DNA of 64,000 nucleotides from Exiguobacterium sp. BMC-KP (GTDB taxonomy: Bacteria; Bacillota; Bacilli; Exiguobacteriales; Exiguobacteriaceae), in assembly GCF_001275385.1 (NCBI RefSeq), contig NZ_LGIW01000015.1, positions 248,001 to 312,000 on the forward strand. Direction: 5' to 3'. Positions 18,112-28,278 of this stretch are shown piece after piece. Under the pieces are notes generated by a model. The model made no database searches, was not told the origin of the DNA, and saw only the letters and a list, made by a program, of their open reading frames with translations. Within the stretch, counting starts at the first letter, position 1. Every line of letters begins with the position of its first letter. A program made the translations under genes and the position numbers.

Positions 18112-18386
18112 TCGTAGAGTGAGTTAAGTAACGAAACAACATCGGCGTTTCAGAGAGCGGAAGAATGGTGCGACTTCCGTACGGCGAGGTTTCGTGAATG
18201 GTCTCATGAGAGCGTGGCTGAACGAAGAAGTAGGTCGCGACGGATGCCCCCGTTATCGTAGGCTATGATGTCTCTTATTTAGACGCATCAGACAGAGTGG
18301 GAACGGTCGAACCGTTCCAATCGAGAGGTGGCACCGCGAGATAATCGTCCTCCATACAGCATACGCTGTGTGGGGGACTTTTTTTA
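18112..18386 (+). promoter_or_regulatory. T-box riboswitch 2 of the trp leader
   Basis: A second complete T-box: AGTA at 18127-18130, CAGAGAGCGG and GAATGGTGCGA distal stem elements, AAGTAGG, ACGG...CCGT, T-box core AGAGGTGGCACCGCGAG (18324-18340), and the terminator GTCCTCCATACAGC / GCTGTGTGGGGGAC with seven Ts (18347-18385). The specifier candidate is UGG at 18215-18217. It is in series with T-box 1 and 20-odd nt before trpE. Confidence 0.88.
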
Positions 18387-18407
18387 TATTCCAGGAGGCG
18401 AACAGGG

Positions 18408-19802
18408 ATGGTTCAGACAGACACACTTATCATTGAACAACTTGAACTAAATGGCGACGAGATGACGCCGATCATGATTTTCCAACAACTGAGTGGAACA
18501 CAGAAATGTTTACTTGAAAGCTCTGCCCATACGGATCATGGACGGTATTCAATCATCGGTGTCGATCCGGTAGAAATGATCCGCGCAGAAGGGCGAACGG
18601 TAACGCGGGAGCAGTTAACGACAGGACAACAGACGCAGGAAACGGGTGATCCAGTGCGACTGATGCAACAGATGATCCTCCGCAAGGGTGTCGAAGAACA
18701 CCTACCGTTTTTAGCAGGCGGGATCGGATATGTCGGATACGACATGATGCGGGCGTATGAGACGCTCGGAGCGGTGCCGGAGCGAACGCGCCAACTACCG
18801 GACGCGCTGCTCGCAGTCTACGACCAAATCATCCTGTTCGATCATCTCGAGCATCGTGTTCATTTGATTCAAACGTCACTTGGTGGCATCACCGATCGTG
18901 ACGTCTTACGTCAACGTTTGGCAGAACGAAAAGCGCAACTCGAGCAACCGCGAGAACGAACGGATATCGAGCGACCACTCCGGGATGTCATCTATGAACC
19001 ATTGATGGATCAAGAGACGTTTGAAGGGCTCGTTGAGCAAGCGAAGACACATATTCGGCAAGGAGACGTCTTCCAACTGGTTCTCTCGCAACGACTTGAT
19101 GCGACGTTCTCAGGTGATCCGTTCCAATTTTATCGGAAGCTCCGTAAGGATAATCCGAGTCCCTATCTCTTTTATATCGACTTAGGCGAAGCAATCGTAC
19201 TTGGGGCTTCTCCTGAAAGTCTCGTCAAAGTCAAAGGAGACCGGGTGACGACAAATCCGATTGCCGGTACACGTCGTCGTGGAAAGACGAAAGAGGAAGA
19301 TGGACGGTTAGCAGAAGAGTTGCTGCACGACGAGAAGGAACGAGCTGAACATCGAATGCTTGTCGATCTTGGACGCAACGACTTAGGACGGATTTGTCAG
19401 ATTGGTACAGTCGAGGTGACACGTTTCATGCAAATCGAACGATTCAAGAACGTTATGCATCTCGTCTCGGTCGTCGAAGGTACGTTAGCAGACGGTAAGA
19501 CCGGAGCAGATGCACTTGTCTCTTGTCTCCCGGCAGGAACGGTCACCGGTGCTCCGAAAATCCGAGCGATGCAACTGATTGATCAGTATGAACAGGTCAA
19601 ACGAGAAGTATATGCCGGAGCTGTTGGCTATTTCGACATTCGCGGGAATATGGATTTTGCCCTCGCCATTCGGACGATGGTCATCAAAGATGGCGTTGCC
19701 TCCGTTCAAGCAGGTGCTGGTATCGTCTATGACTCGATTCCACGCCTGGAGTATCAGGAGACATTACACAAAGCAAAATCACTACTGGAGGTTTGGAAAT
19801 GA
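18408..19802 (+). CDS. trpE: Anthranilate synthase component I
   Basis: Chorismate-using enzyme of 464 residues, slightly shorter than the usual ~500. It shows GRYSIIGVDPVEMI for feedback-site region contacts, FLAGGIGYVGYDMMRAYE, and the catalytic chorismate-binding block: QLVLSQR, PSPYLFYIDLG, LGASPESLVK, NPIAGTRRRG, HRMLVDLGRNDLGRI, LPAGTVTGAPKIRAM and VGYFDIRGNMDFALAIRT. ATG 18408 has AGGAGG upstream, after the second T-box. It ends in an ATGA overlap with trpG, its glutaminase partner. Confidence 0.97.
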   Translation: MVQTDTLIIEQLELNGDEMTPIMIFQQLSGTQKCLLESSAHTDHGRYSIIGVDPVEMIRAEGRTVTREQLTTGQQTQETGDPVRLMQQMILRKGVEEHLPFLAGGIGYVGYDMMRAYETLGAVPERTRQLPDALLAVYDQIILFDHLEHRVHLIQTSLGGITDRDVLRQRLAERKAQLEQPRERTDIERPLRDVIYEPLMDQETFEGLVEQAKTHIRQGDVFQLVLSQRLDATFSGDPFQFYRKLRKDNPSPYLFYIDLGEAIVLGASPESLVKVKGDRVTTNPIAGTRRRGKTKEEDGRLAEELLHDEKERAEHRMLVDLGRNDLGRICQIGTVEVTRFMQIERFKNVMHLVSVVEGTLADGKTGADALVSCLPAGTVTGAPKIRAMQLIDQYEQVKREVYAGAVGYFDIRGNMDFALAIRTMVIKDGVASVQAGAGIVYDSIPRLEYQETLHKAKSLLEVWK

Positions 19803-20365
19803 TCGTCCTGATTGATAACTATGATTCCTTTACCTATAACCTATATCAATACGCATCGGTTTATACGGACGTCCACGTCATTCGAAACGATGCAATCAGC
19901 ATAGAAGAACTACGTGAGATGAAGCCGGACGGCATCATTCTCTCACCCGGTCCTGGCCGTCCGGCTGACGCTGGCATCTGCATCGATCTGATTCGTCAAC
20001 TATCCGGTCAAGTACCGATTCTTGGCGTCTGCCTCGGTCATCAAGCAATCGGGGAAGCCTTCGGTGGACGTGTCATCGAAGCACCGGTCATCATGCACGG
20101 GAAGACATCAATGATTCAACAAACCGGTCAACTCTTTCATGAGATGACGGAAACACTAGAGGTCATGCGCTACCATTCCCTGATCGTCGCGCGAAACGAT
20201 TTACCAACGGAACTCGTCATCACGGCAGAAACGGAGGACCGGACGATCATGGCGCTCGAACACAAGTCACATCCGACATTCGGCATCCAGTTTCATCCAG
20301 AATCCGTCGGAACGCCTCAAGGGCAGCAGATGATTAAACGATTCATTGAATTGACGAAGGAGTGA
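19799..20365 (+). CDS. trpG: Anthranilate synthase component II (glutamine amidotransferase)
   Basis: Class I glutamine amidotransferase of 188 residues that supplies ammonia to TrpE. IDNYDSFTYNL at the start, the nucleophile region ILGVCLGHQAIGEAFGG with Cys, and the His-Glu pair in FGIQFHPESVGTP are all present. I use ATG 19799, which overlaps trpE as ATGA behind GGAGG, and not the TTG six bases earlier. It may also serve aminodeoxychorismate synthase, as in Bacillus, if no separate pabA exists; that cannot be seen here. Confidence 0.96.
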   Translation: MIVLIDNYDSFTYNLYQYASVYTDVHVIRNDAISIEELREMKPDGIILSPGPGRPADAGICIDLIRQLSGQVPILGVCLGHQAIGEAFGGRVIEAPVIMHGKTSMIQQTGQLFHEMTETLEVMRYHSLIVARNDLPTELVITAETEDRTIMALEHKSHPTFGIQFHPESVGTPQGQQMIKRFIELTKE

Positions 20366-20371
20366 CAAACG

Positions 20372-21388
20372 ATGAAAGAGACATTATTAAAATTAGCGGA
20401 AGCGAAGAATTTACGATATGAAGAGATGCAACAGGCAGCACGTGAACTATTTGCAGAAGACGTGACCGATAGCGAAATTGCCGCTTTTCTCGTTGCACTA
20501 AAAGCAAAAGGGGAGACAGCGGAAGAACTAGCGGGACTCGCTTCAATCATGCGTGAAGTCGCACTCGACATTCCGGTCACAGGTGATTTCATGGATAACT
20601 GTGGAACAGGTGGCGACGGTTCGCAATCGTTTAACATCAGTACGACAGCCGCCTTCGTTCTTGCAGGTGCAGGAATGAAAGTCGCGAAGCACGGTAACCG
20701 GAGTGTCTCAAGTAAGACGGGGAGTGCCGACGTGCTCGAAGCACTCGGTATTTCGCTTGATGCAACACCGGAACGCTTAGCAGAGCAACTCGAGACGAAT
20801 GGAATCGCCTTCTTGTTTGCGCAACGGATGCATCCACGCGTCAAGCAAATTATGAAAGTCCGGCGCGATCTGCGGATTCCGACAATCTTTAACTTGATCG
20901 GTCCGTTAACGAATCCGGTTCCGCTCAAGACACAACTGTTAGGAATTTACCGGGAGGATATGCTCGAGACGATGGCGTTGACGCTGCACCGACTCGGACG
21001 GAAGCGGGCGATTGTCTTACACGGTGCGAACGGAATGGACGAGGCATCCCTTGCCGGAACGAACCAACTCGTCTTACTTGACGAAGGGGAACTGATTCGT
21101 TTCAGTCTTCACCCGGAGGAAGTCGGACTGAAGACAGCTCCACTTGAAGCAATCCGCGGTGGAAGTGCAAAAGAGAATGCCGCGATATTACTCCGTGTTC
21201 TGGGTGGAGAGAATGGTGCTTATCGCGACACCGTCCTACTGAACGCTGGGATCGCCCTCTTTGCAGCGAACCGGGCGAAGACGATCGAAGAAGGGATTGC
21301 TCTAGCAGCAGATAGCATCGACTCAGGACGAGCGATGGAACGATTAAATCAATTAAGACAAATGACTCGGGAGGAAGCAATCGGATGA
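20372..21388 (+). CDS. trpD: Anthranilate phosphoribosyltransferase
   Basis: Protein of 338 residues adding phosphoribose from PRPP to anthranilate. Family motifs: [17 protein letters not shown] (PRPP loop), [49 protein letters not shown]. Length is typical. It starts 6 nt after trpG and overlaps trpC as ATGA. Confidence 0.97.
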   Translation: MKETLLKLAEAKNLRYEEMQQAARELFAEDVTDSEIAAFLVALKAKGETAEELAGLASIMREVALDIPVTGDFMDNCGTGGDGSQSFNISTTAAFVLAGAGMKVAKHGNRSVSSKTGSADVLEALGISLDATPERLAEQLETNGIAFLFAQRMHPRVKQIMKVRRDLRIPTIFNLIGPLTNPVPLKTQLLGIYREDMLETMALTLHRLGRKRAIVLHGANGMDEASLAGTNQLVLLDEGELIRFSLHPEEVGLKTAPLEAIRGGSAKENAAILLRVLGGENGAYRDTVLLNAGIALFAANRAKTIEEGIALAADSIDSGRAMERLNQLRQMTREEAIG

Positions 21389-22152
21389 ATATCTTAGAGC
21401 GCATCATCGAAACGAAACGGACAGAAGTTCTACAATTGAAATTAAACGGGGTCGAACGAACTGAGCGAGAGGCATTGAAGCCGTCCATCGCACAGCGATT
21501 AGCAGGCACTGATTTATCCGTCATCGCGGAAATCAAACGGGCTTCACCCTCTAAAGGGGCAATCGCACTCGACATCGACGTCGTCGCACAGGCAAAACAG
21601 TATGAAGCGAGTGGGGCCACTGTCATCTCCGTCTTGACGGACGAGACGTATTTCAAAGGATCGATGGACGATTTAGCAGCAGTTGCTTCAGCAGTCGATA
21701 TCCCCGTCCTCTGCAAAGATTTTATCATCGACCGGGTTCAAATTGACCGTGCCAAAGCACACGGTGCACGATTGATTCTCTTGATCGTCGCCGCTCTCGA
21801 ACAGGAAACGCTTGCTGATCTACATGCGTATGCACAAGCGGAGGAGCTAGAAGTTCTTGTTGAAGTTCATAATGAAGAAGAGTTACGTCGAGCAGAGGCG
21901 ATTGATGCGCAAATCATCGGTATCAACAATCGCAACTTAAAGAAATTCGAAGTCGATTTGCAGACATCGGTCGGATTACTGGAACAGAAACAACCGAATG
22001 TCCGGTACATCAGTGAAAGTGGGATTAAGACGGTCGAAGAAGCACAGCGGTTACACGCGGCTGGTGCAGACGGGATTCTCATCGGTGAGACATTGATGCG
22101 GGCAGATGATCCGCAAGTCTTCATCCGAGAAGTGAGTGGCGTGCGCGTATGA
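21385..22152 (+). CDS. trpC: Indole-3-glycerol phosphate synthase
   Basis: TIM-barrel enzyme of 255 residues. [64 protein letters not shown] and [11 protein letters not shown] carry the catalytic Lys, Glu and Asn residues. It is joined to trpD and trpF by ATGA overlaps. Confidence 0.97.
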   Translation: MNILERIIETKRTEVLQLKLNGVERTEREALKPSIAQRLAGTDLSVIAEIKRASPSKGAIALDIDVVAQAKQYEASGATVISVLTDETYFKGSMDDLAAVASAVDIPVLCKDFIIDRVQIDRAKAHGARLILLIVAALEQETLADLHAYAQAEELEVLVEVHNEEELRRAEAIDAQIIGINNRNLKKFEVDLQTSVGLLEQKQPNVRYISESGIKTVEEAQRLHAAGADGILIGETLMRADDPQVFIREVSGVRV

Positions 22153-22718
22153 CACGGATTAAGTTCTGTGGTCTCCGGGAAAGAGAACATGTCGAAGCAG
22201 CAGTTCGCTTCGCCGATTACATCGGCTTCGTCTTTGCCAAAAGTAAACGACAGGTCACGCTTGAAGAGGCAGCACGTCTCAGACGAGACATTCCGAGCAC
22301 GATTCAAGCTGTCGGTGTGTTCGTCTCCCCGACCTATCAACAGGTGGTCGACGCCGTCGAACAAGTCGAACTGGATCTCATTCAAATTCATGGCATCATC
22401 CCGGACGGCAAGCTACCGGTCCCAATCATTCAAGCGGTCCCGGCGACGGATATCGCAGAAGCACAGCAACAGGCGGATTACCTGCTTGTCGACGCACCGG
22501 TTGCAGGAAGTGGCGAGACATTCGACTGGTCACGAGAGATTCAAACCAATCGTCCGCTGTTCATTGCTGGCGGTTTGACAGCAGGGAACGTAGGAGAAGC
22601 AATCAGACGTTATCAACCGTTCGCCGTCGATGTCTCAAGTGGTATCGAGACGGATGGACGGAAAGATCCTATAAAAATGCAGGCATTTGCAGATGCCGTA
22701 AAGGAGAGAGAAATATGA
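22149..22718 (+). CDS. trpF: Phosphoribosylanthranilate isomerase
   Basis: TIM-barrel isomerase of 189 residues, somewhat short for the family (usually ~200-215). It has IKFCGLRE with the catalytic Cys, [38 protein letters not shown] and [15 protein letters not shown] with [15 protein letters not shown] at the phosphate site. The missing residues seem to be in the middle, around [16 protein letters not shown]. Overlaps trpC and trpB. Confidence 0.95.
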   Translation: MTRIKFCGLREREHVEAAVRFADYIGFVFAKSKRQVTLEEAARLRRDIPSTIQAVGVFVSPTYQQVVDAVEQVELDLIQIHGIIPDGKLPVPIIQAVPATDIAEAQQQADYLLVDAPVAGSGETFDWSREIQTNRPLFIAGGLTAGNVGEAIRRYQPFAVDVSSGIETDGRKDPIKMQAFADAVKEREI

Positions 22719-23911
22719 GCTACGCACAACCGGATACACTAGGTCAATACGGTAAATATGGTGGTCGTTATATCCCGGAAACATTGATGCACGCAGTGAT
22801 TGAACTCGAGGAAGCATATGCAGAAGTGAAGGAGGATCCAGCGTTTCAAACACGGATGGACGAATTACTGAAAGAATACGTCGGGCGTGAGACACCGCTT
22901 TATTTCGCGGAACATTTGACGAAAACAGTGGGTGGCGCAAAAATCTACTTGAAACGAGAGGACTTGAATCATACGGGTGCGCACAAAATCAATAATACAA
23001 TCGGACAAGCATTACTAGCTGAGCGAATGGGTAAACGGAAAATCGTTGCCGAGACCGGTGCAGGGCAACATGGTGTCGCAACAGCAACGGTTTGTGCTTT
23101 ACTCGATCTCGAATGTGTCATCTTCATGGGTGAAGAGGACGTCCGGCGCCAGGAATTGAACGTCTTCCGGATGGAGTTGCTCGGAGCAACCGTTATCCCA
23201 GTTACACAAGGAAGCCGAACACTCAAAGATGCCGTCAACGAGGCACTTCGCTACTGGGTCAAACACGTTGACGATACACACTACTTGATGGGATCCGTTC
23301 TCGGACCACATCCGTTCCCGCAACTTGTTCGTGATTTCCAAGCGGTCATCGGAAAAGAGACGCGTCGTCAAATCATCGAAAAAGAAGGGCGTCTGCCAGA
23401 GGCAATCGTTGCTTGTGTTGGCGGTGGCAGTAATGCGATCGGGATGTTCCATCCGTTCATCGATGATACGGACGTGGAATTGTACGGCATCGAAGCAGCC
23501 GGAAGTGGTGTTGAGACGGATAAACACGCAGCGACGATGACAAAAGGAGAGGTCGGAGTCTTGCACGGATCGATGATGTATCTCTTACAGGATGCACACG
23601 GTCAAGTACAAGAAGCGCACTCAATCTCAGCAGGACTTGATTATCCAGGTGTCGGACCGGAACATAGTCTGCTCAAAGATATCGGTCGCGTCAAATACGA
23701 AGCTGTGACCGACGAACAAGCACTCGAAGCACTACAACTATTGAGCCGCAAGGAAGGAATTATCCCTGCACTCGAATCAGCACACGCGATTGCCTATGCG
23801 ACACAACTCGCTGCTGAGATGAAGGAAGATGAAGTTCTGGTCATTTGTTTATCTGGACGCGGTGACAAAGATGTCGTCACTGTTCGAAACGCACTAAAGG
23901 GGGAAGCATGA
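22715..23911 (+). CDS. trpB: Tryptophan synthase beta chain
   Basis: PLP enzyme of 398 residues that joins indole and serine. The start [14 protein letters not shown], the PLP lysine in [22 protein letters not shown] and [15 protein letters not shown] (phosphate cup) are present, along with YPGVGPEHS. This is the common TrpB1 type paired with TrpA. It overlaps trpA as ATGATG. Confidence 0.97.
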   Translation: MSYAQPDTLGQYGKYGGRYIPETLMHAVIELEEAYAEVKEDPAFQTRMDELLKEYVGRETPLYFAEHLTKTVGGAKIYLKREDLNHTGAHKINNTIGQALLAERMGKRKIVAETGAGQHGVATATVCALLDLECVIFMGEEDVRRQELNVFRMELLGATVIPVTQGSRTLKDAVNEALRYWVKHVDDTHYLMGSVLGPHPFPQLVRDFQAVIGKETRRQIIEKEGRLPEAIVACVGGGSNAIGMFHPFIDDTDVELYGIEAAGSGVETDKHAATMTKGEVGVLHGSMMYLLQDAHGQVQEAHSISAGLDYPGVGPEHSLLKDIGRVKYEAVTDEQALEALQLLSRKEGIIPALESAHAIAYATQLAAEMKEDEVLVICLSGRGDKDVVTVRNALKGEA

Positions 23912-24693
23912 TGCGATTAGAAACAGCGATTCGTAGCGTTACAAGTAAGGGCGAAAAAGCCTTCATCCCGTACGTCATGGGGGGAGATGGGGGCATCGAT
24001 CAACTCCCAGAAATACTGGCGTTCCTCGCTGAGTCTGGCGCGACAGCGATTGAAGTCGGCGTACCGTTTTCGGATCCCGTCGCCGATGGTCCGGTCATTC
24101 AAGAAGCAGGGCTTCGTGCTTTAGAAACGAACGTCGGACTAAAGGACGTGCTCGATGCAGTCCGGACCGCGCGTCAGAATGTCGATGTTCCGATCGTCTT
24201 GATGACGTACTTGAATCCGATTTTCCGGTATGGTTTAACGGCATTTCTTGCGACGTGCCGCGAAGTCGGTGTCGACGGATTGATCATTCCCGATCTTCCA
24301 CTTGAGCAGAGCGAACAGTTCTTCGAACAAGAAGACAAGTCAGACATCGCGCTCGTCCAACTCGTCTCCTTGACGAGTCCGATGGAGCGGATCCAAAAGA
24401 TTGCGGATAAAAGCGAAGGATTCCTTTATGCGGTCACAGTCAACGGGACAACAGGCGGACAAACGACGTTTGATACGACGCTCGAAGACCATTTAGCAAA
24501 TGTCGCAGCCCATAGCCCGGTACCAGTACTTGCCGGATTCGGAATCAGTACACCGGAACACGTCAAACAATTGAGTCGACCGGTTTCTGGTGTCATCGTC
24601 GGCAGTAAAATCGTCGACTTGCTCCATCAGAACGATCGCGAGACAATCAAACAATTGATGGCAGCACGCCTTGCGACGACTCCTTCACATTAA
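23908..24693 (+). CDS. trpA: Tryptophan synthase alpha chain
   Basis: TIM-barrel subunit of 261 residues that releases indole from indole-3-glycerol phosphate. It shows [31 protein letters not shown] with the catalytic Glu and Asp, [36 protein letters not shown] and the phosphate-binding [10 protein letters not shown] ... GVIVGSKIV. The start is an ATG inside the end of trpB. Last gene of the operon. Confidence 0.97.
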   Translation: MMRLETAIRSVTSKGEKAFIPYVMGGDGGIDQLPEILAFLAESGATAIEVGVPFSDPVADGPVIQEAGLRALETNVGLKDVLDAVRTARQNVDVPIVLMTYLNPIFRYGLTAFLATCREVGVDGLIIPDLPLEQSEQFFEQEDKSDIALVQLVSLTSPMERIQKIADKSEGFLYAVTVNGTTGGQTTFDTTLEDHLANVAAHSPVPVLAGFGISTPEHVKQLSRPVSGVIVGSKIVDLLHQNDRETIKQLMAARLATTPSH

Positions 24694-24699
24694 TAAAAA

Positions 24700-24730
24700 G
24701 AGCGGATGATCAAGTGATCATCCGCTGTTT
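24700..24730 (+). terminator. Terminator of the trp operon
   Basis: Near-perfect inverted repeat AGCGGATGATCA / TGATCATCCGCT followed by GTTT. It may also serve the convergent acetyltransferase gene. Confidence 0.82.
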
Positions 24731-24746
24731 CGTGTCTAGTTTAATA

Positions 24747-25217
24747 TTATTTTTGAGTGAGTGGCTTTTGCAGACTCATATACAGTGGCTCAAACCCGAG
24801 TTCCTCATAAAACGTTGCGGCCCGGTCGTTGACCGCCCAAACGCTTAAGCGAACCGCATCAAACTTGCGTTCGAGCGCGACTTCTTCCGCAACCTGCATC
24901 AACTGGCGACCGATTCCCGACGAACGATGGGAATCCGTGACACCGACGTCAGTGATGTTCAAAATCCGAACGGGCGTAAACCGGTCGGATTTTGGTGCCG
25001 TCCACTTACCGAACAAGTAACCAACGATTGTTTCTCCGTCGAGCGCTGTCAGACAGAGGTGTTGTTCTGTTTCTACCATCTGACTTAAAGACTCCAGCGT
25101 GTATGGTGTCGTTACATCTGGGTGAAAGTGAGGCGACAACTGCTTATGATGCGCGAATGTCTCAGCCGTCATTGTAAGCAGGGCAGGGAGGTCTGAAGTG
25201 CGGCTTATTCGGATCAT
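24747..25217 (-). CDS. GNAT family N-acetyltransferase
   Basis: Protein of 156 residues with a GCN5-type fold: N-terminal MIRISRTSDLPALLTM, central strand VGYLFGKW, NITDVGVTDSHRSSGIGRQLMQ (acetyl-CoA pyrophosphate loop, motif A) and the C-terminal VWAVNDRAATFYEELGF. The substrate cannot be inferred. I start at ATG 25217 behind GGAGTG; an upstream in-frame start has no site. It lies 16 nt after the PBP gene on the same strand, so the two are probably cotranscribed. Confidence 0.88.
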   Translation of the reverse strand: MIRISRTSDLPALLTMTAETFAHHKQLSPHFHPDVTTPYTLESLSQMVETEQHLCLTALDGETIVGYLFGKWTAPKSDRFTPVRILNITDVGVTDSHRSSGIGRQLMQVAEEVALERKFDAVRLSVWAVNDRAATFYEELGFEPLYMSLQKPLTQK

Positions 25218-25233
25218 TACGGAATCACTCCGA

Positions 25234-27207
25234 TCATCGATTTTGTTTGAGTACTTCGGCGACGAGTCCGGATACATACGGACTACCACGATCTTCTTTT
25301 TCGACTGACTCGATCATGATGGCAACAAGAAGATCTTTTTTGTCGTTATCATAGCCGACAAAGAAGCCATTCTCTTTGCCGTCGGTTTCTCCTGCTTTTT
25401 TCAATTCTGCGGTACCTGTCTTACCGGCAACATCAACTTCCTTGATGTCAGCCGGAAGCGTATAACCGTTATGAACGACATCATAGAGATCATCGCGAAT
25501 CATCTTCGCATCGTCTGCATCGAGTAGATCCTTCTTAAAGACTTGCTTCGTTTTTTCTTCTTGTAAGAGTGTCGGACGATAGATTGTTCCATCCGTCAGG
25601 AAAATCTCATACATCGATGCCAAATGTAGAATATTCGTCAACATCTGACCTTGTCCGTAAGACGTGTCCATCAGCTGTCCATCAGAAGCAATCGTGCCGT
25701 CGTTTGAGATCTGTGAGGCACGTAACGGATACGTGAACGGTAGCTTTTCGCCGTACCCGAGTGCTTCGAGACCAGACGTAAACGCCTTTGTTCCGACTTG
25801 TTCGAGTGTCGAACGGGCGAAGTAGATGTTGTCGGAATAGACGAGTGCATTATGAAGATTGACCGGACCCGGTGTCTCATGGATGCGGGTGACGTTAAAG
25901 CCATCAATTTTATTCTTCAGTCCGTTGATCGTATAGGCTTTTTCGGGATCGAGTGTTCCACTCTTCAATCCGACAGCGGCTGTTAAAGGTTTTTGAGTCG
26001 AACCGGGTGCAAAGGCACTCGTGAATCGGTTCAACAATGGCTGATCCGGATCCTGCGTCAGTTCATCGAGTCGCGCTTGCGAGATTCCTGACATGAATTC
26101 AGAAGGATCAAAGCCAGGAGAACTGAGTAAGACACGCGTTTCACCGGTCCGCGGATCAATCGCTGATGCTGTTCCGGGATCATCCTGCATCGTGTCATAG
26201 GTTTTTTTCTGAAGAGCGGCATCAATCGTCAACGCGATATCTTCGCCATCCGTCGGTTTCGTTTCGGCAACGGTAACGCTTGAACCGTCTTTTTTCTGCA
26301 AGGTGATCGTCGCACCAGCTTTACCACGTAAGCGATCATCAAGTACTTGTTCAAGCCCACGTTTCCCGACTTGTTCGCCAGCTTTGATTTGATTTTTCGA
26401 TTCTTTGATTTCGTCTGCTGTTGCAGAACCGATATATCCAATCAAATGAGACGCTGCCTTACCTAGCGGATACGTTCGGACTTCTGTCTCTTTGACGCTG
26501 ATTCCAGAGATGTTACGCAATTTATCAATCGTTGCTTCGTCGGTCAGCGTTTTGAGCGGAACGAATTGTCCATCTTTGACCCAACTTGCCTTTAAGGAAT
26601 CTTCGACCGAAGAGGTCGGGCGGTCGAGCAATTCAGCGACTTTTGCGACGTCTTTTAATTGCCCGGCTGTCGCACCGACTTCATATCCTTTACCAGAGGT
26701 CGCGAGTGGTTTATTGTTCGCATCGAGTACATCACCACGTTTGCCTTCAACAGTTTGTAGTTGGACTTTGTCCTCCTTTTTAAAATCTTTTAGGACAAAA
26801 GAAGTATCCCAGTCGATAAACCAGTTTTCGGTCTCACCTTGTTTTTCGAACGTCAATGGAACTTGTTTATCGTAAGCAACGGATCCTGCAATCGTATCAA
26901 ATGAGATTTGGACGGGAAGAGACGCTTTTTTGTCATCCGTCGCTTCCTCTGCTTTTTTTCGCTCGACGGATAACTTTTTAATATCAAGCGATTTTGATAA
27001 TTGTTTCGTTCGCTCGATGAATTCTTTTTTACCGTACTCCTTTTTAGTAGCCGTACTCGCATACGTATACATCTTATCGTAATCTTGTTTTTCCCAAAGT
27101 TTGATGTAGGCATCAAGCCGTTCTTCTGGTGTCGGTTGATCTTGACAACCGGCAAGTAAGGTCACGCCAAACGTTGCGGATAAAAGAAGGGGGATCGTTC
27201 GTTTCAT
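25234..27207 (-). CDS. Penicillin-binding transpeptidase with MecA-like N-terminal domain
   Basis: Lipoprotein of 657 residues: signal peptide with lipobox LLAGC (Cys near residue 21), an NTF2-like MecA N-terminal domain (~25-145), a PBP dimerisation domain (GKRGLEQVLDDRLRGK) and a class B transpeptidase domain. Active-site motifs are S403-T-Q-K, YSDN for SxN, and K596-T-G-T. It crosslinks peptidoglycan outside the membrane. The architecture is that of B. subtilis PBP3 (PbpC) and staphylococcal PBP2a, the latter a beta-lactam insensitive enzyme; whether this one is insensitive cannot be judged. ATG 27207 is chosen for the GGAGG 8 nt upstream. Confidence 0.93.
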   Translation of the reverse strand: MKRTIPLLLSATFGVTLLAGCQDQPTPEERLDAYIKLWEKQDYDKMYTYASTATKKEYGKKEFIERTKQLSKSLDIKKLSVERKKAEEATDDKKASLPVQISFDTIAGSVAYDKQVPLTFEKQGETENWFIDWDTSFVLKDFKKEDKVQLQTVEGKRGDVLDANNKPLATSGKGYEVGATAGQLKDVAKVAELLDRPTSSVEDSLKASWVKDGQFVPLKTLTDEATIDKLRNISGISVKETEVRTYPLGKAASHLIGYIGSATADEIKESKNQIKAGEQVGKRGLEQVLDDRLRGKAGATITLQKKDGSSVTVAETKPTDGEDIALTIDAALQKKTYDTMQDDPGTASAIDPRTGETRVLLSSPGFDPSEFMSGISQARLDELTQDPDQPLLNRFTSAFAPGSTQKPLTAAVGLKSGTLDPEKAYTINGLKNKIDGFNVTRIHETPGPVNLHNALVYSDNIYFARSTLEQVGTKAFTSGLEALGYGEKLPFTYPLRASQISNDGTIASDGQLMDTSYGQGQMLTNILHLASMYEIFLTDGTIYRPTLLQEEKTKQVFKKDLLDADDAKMIRDDLYDVVHNGYTLPADIKEVDVAGKTGTAELKKAGETDGKENGFFVGYDNDKKDLLVAIMIESVEKEDRGSPYVSGLVAEVLKQNR

Positions 27208-27281
27208 GTGCTTCGCCTCCATTATGGATTAGACTCATAATCATACCGTACCACTCCTGTTAGGAGATTTCATCTGAAACA

Positions 27282-27314
27282 CAAAACCGGACTTCTCATG
27301 ACGAGAAGTCCGGT
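27282..27314 (-). terminator. Terminator of the M23 peptidase gene
   Basis: Perfect stem ACCGGACTTCTC / GAGAAGTCCGGT, with TTTTG on the minus strand after it. Confidence 0.85.
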
Positions 27315-27323
27315 GAATCAAGC

Positions 27324-28040
27324 TTAGTTGAAGTAATTGAGTGGATTAACACTGTTTGCGGCAGATGTTCCGCTATAGACGTAAGATCCGCGATGCATCT
27401 CGAAGTGGAGGTGAGCACCGAACGCATTTCCTGTTGCGCCAATTGTACCGATTTTCGACCCCTTAGCAATCGTTTGTCCGACTGAGACAGAGCGACTGTT
27501 CAAGTGTGCATACACCGTCGTATATTGAATGCCGTTAACAGTGTGTGTCATCATGATATGATTGCCATATGCACCGTAATAGCGAGACGTAATGACTTTA
27601 CCAGCAGCTGATGCGTAGACAGGTGTACCTGTTGGAGCACCGATATCGATGCCGTTGTGGAATGTATAGCCGTAAACACCGCTAGCTGCACCGTATCCTT
27701 GCGTGATTGGACCACTTGCTGGGCGCGAGAAACCAGTCGTTGCTTTTGACGAAGTCGTCGTACTGTATTTTTTTACATATGTAGAAGAAACATAGCGTGA
27801 TGCGCCGCCATAAGAAATTTTCGTCCATGAACCGGAAACACCAAGATAATTGAAAGTTTGTCCTTTATTGACGCTACCGACGATTTTATAAGCCGTTGAT
27901 GGACCTGTACGAACACGAAGCCCGTCTGCCGTGACCTTTACTTTATACGTCGTTGCAGCTTCAACTTTCGAAGCACTCGTTGTCGCAAAACCTGAAACTA
28001 CCAAAGCTGTCATTGTCATTGTTGTAAGTAAACGTTTCAT
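27324..28040 (-). CDS. Secreted SH3b-M23 metallopeptidase
   Basis: Protein of 238 residues with a cleavable signal peptide (~1-28, ending VEAA), a bacterial SH3 domain (~31-92, GLRVRTGPSTAYKIVGSVNKG) and an M23/LytM endopeptidase domain. Zinc ligands are H128 and D132 in HNGIDIG and H212 in HLHFE, with catalytic H210. It is expected to cut peptidoglycan peptide bridges at the cell surface. Single-gene unit with its own terminator. The 238-nt upstream region (28041-28278) is AT-rich and holds no riboswitch I recognise. Confidence 0.93.
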   Translation of the reverse strand: MKRLLTTMTMTALVVSGFATTSASKVEAATTYKVKVTADGLRVRTGPSTAYKIVGSVNKGQTFNYLGVSGSWTKISYGGASRYVSSTYVKKYSTTTSSKATTGFSRPASGPITQGYGAASGVYGYTFHNGIDIGAPTGTPVYASAAGKVITSRYYGAYGNHIMMTHTVNGIQYTTVYAHLNSRSVSVGQTIAKGSKIGTIGATGNAFGAHLHFEMHRGSYVYSGTSAANSVNPLNYFN

Positions 28041-28235
28041 TGAGTGTATTTCCTCCTTAAAAATCTGAAGCGACAGAACTGATCATTACAAAATTGTAAG
28101 ATTTTATGTATATTTATTTATTTTAGGGAATGATTTTTCGCCTGAGATGATTATAGCATCGTCAATAACACAAAAATATTTCAAATGTATTTCAAAATTA
28201 CGCAATATTAACATATATTGTAATGGTAAAATAAG

Positions 28236-28263
28236 CAAAAGAGCTGACCGTAAGTCAGCTCTT
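28236..28263 (-). terminator. Terminator of the lipid kinase gene
   Basis: Stem AAGAGCTGAC-cgtaa-GTCAGCTCTT; on the minus strand it is followed by TTTGCTT. Confidence 0.8.
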
Positions 28264-28278
28264 GAGAGTAGTGAAATT

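Noticed and set aside
20317..20928. 203-codon minus-strand frame opposite trpD
   Set aside because: Low-complexity antisense translation of a conserved gene; no ribosome binding site.
28041..28278. c-di-AMP (ydaO-type) riboswitch before the M23 peptidase gene
   Set aside because: Such wall hydrolases often have one, but the conserved core is not seen; the region is simply AT-rich.
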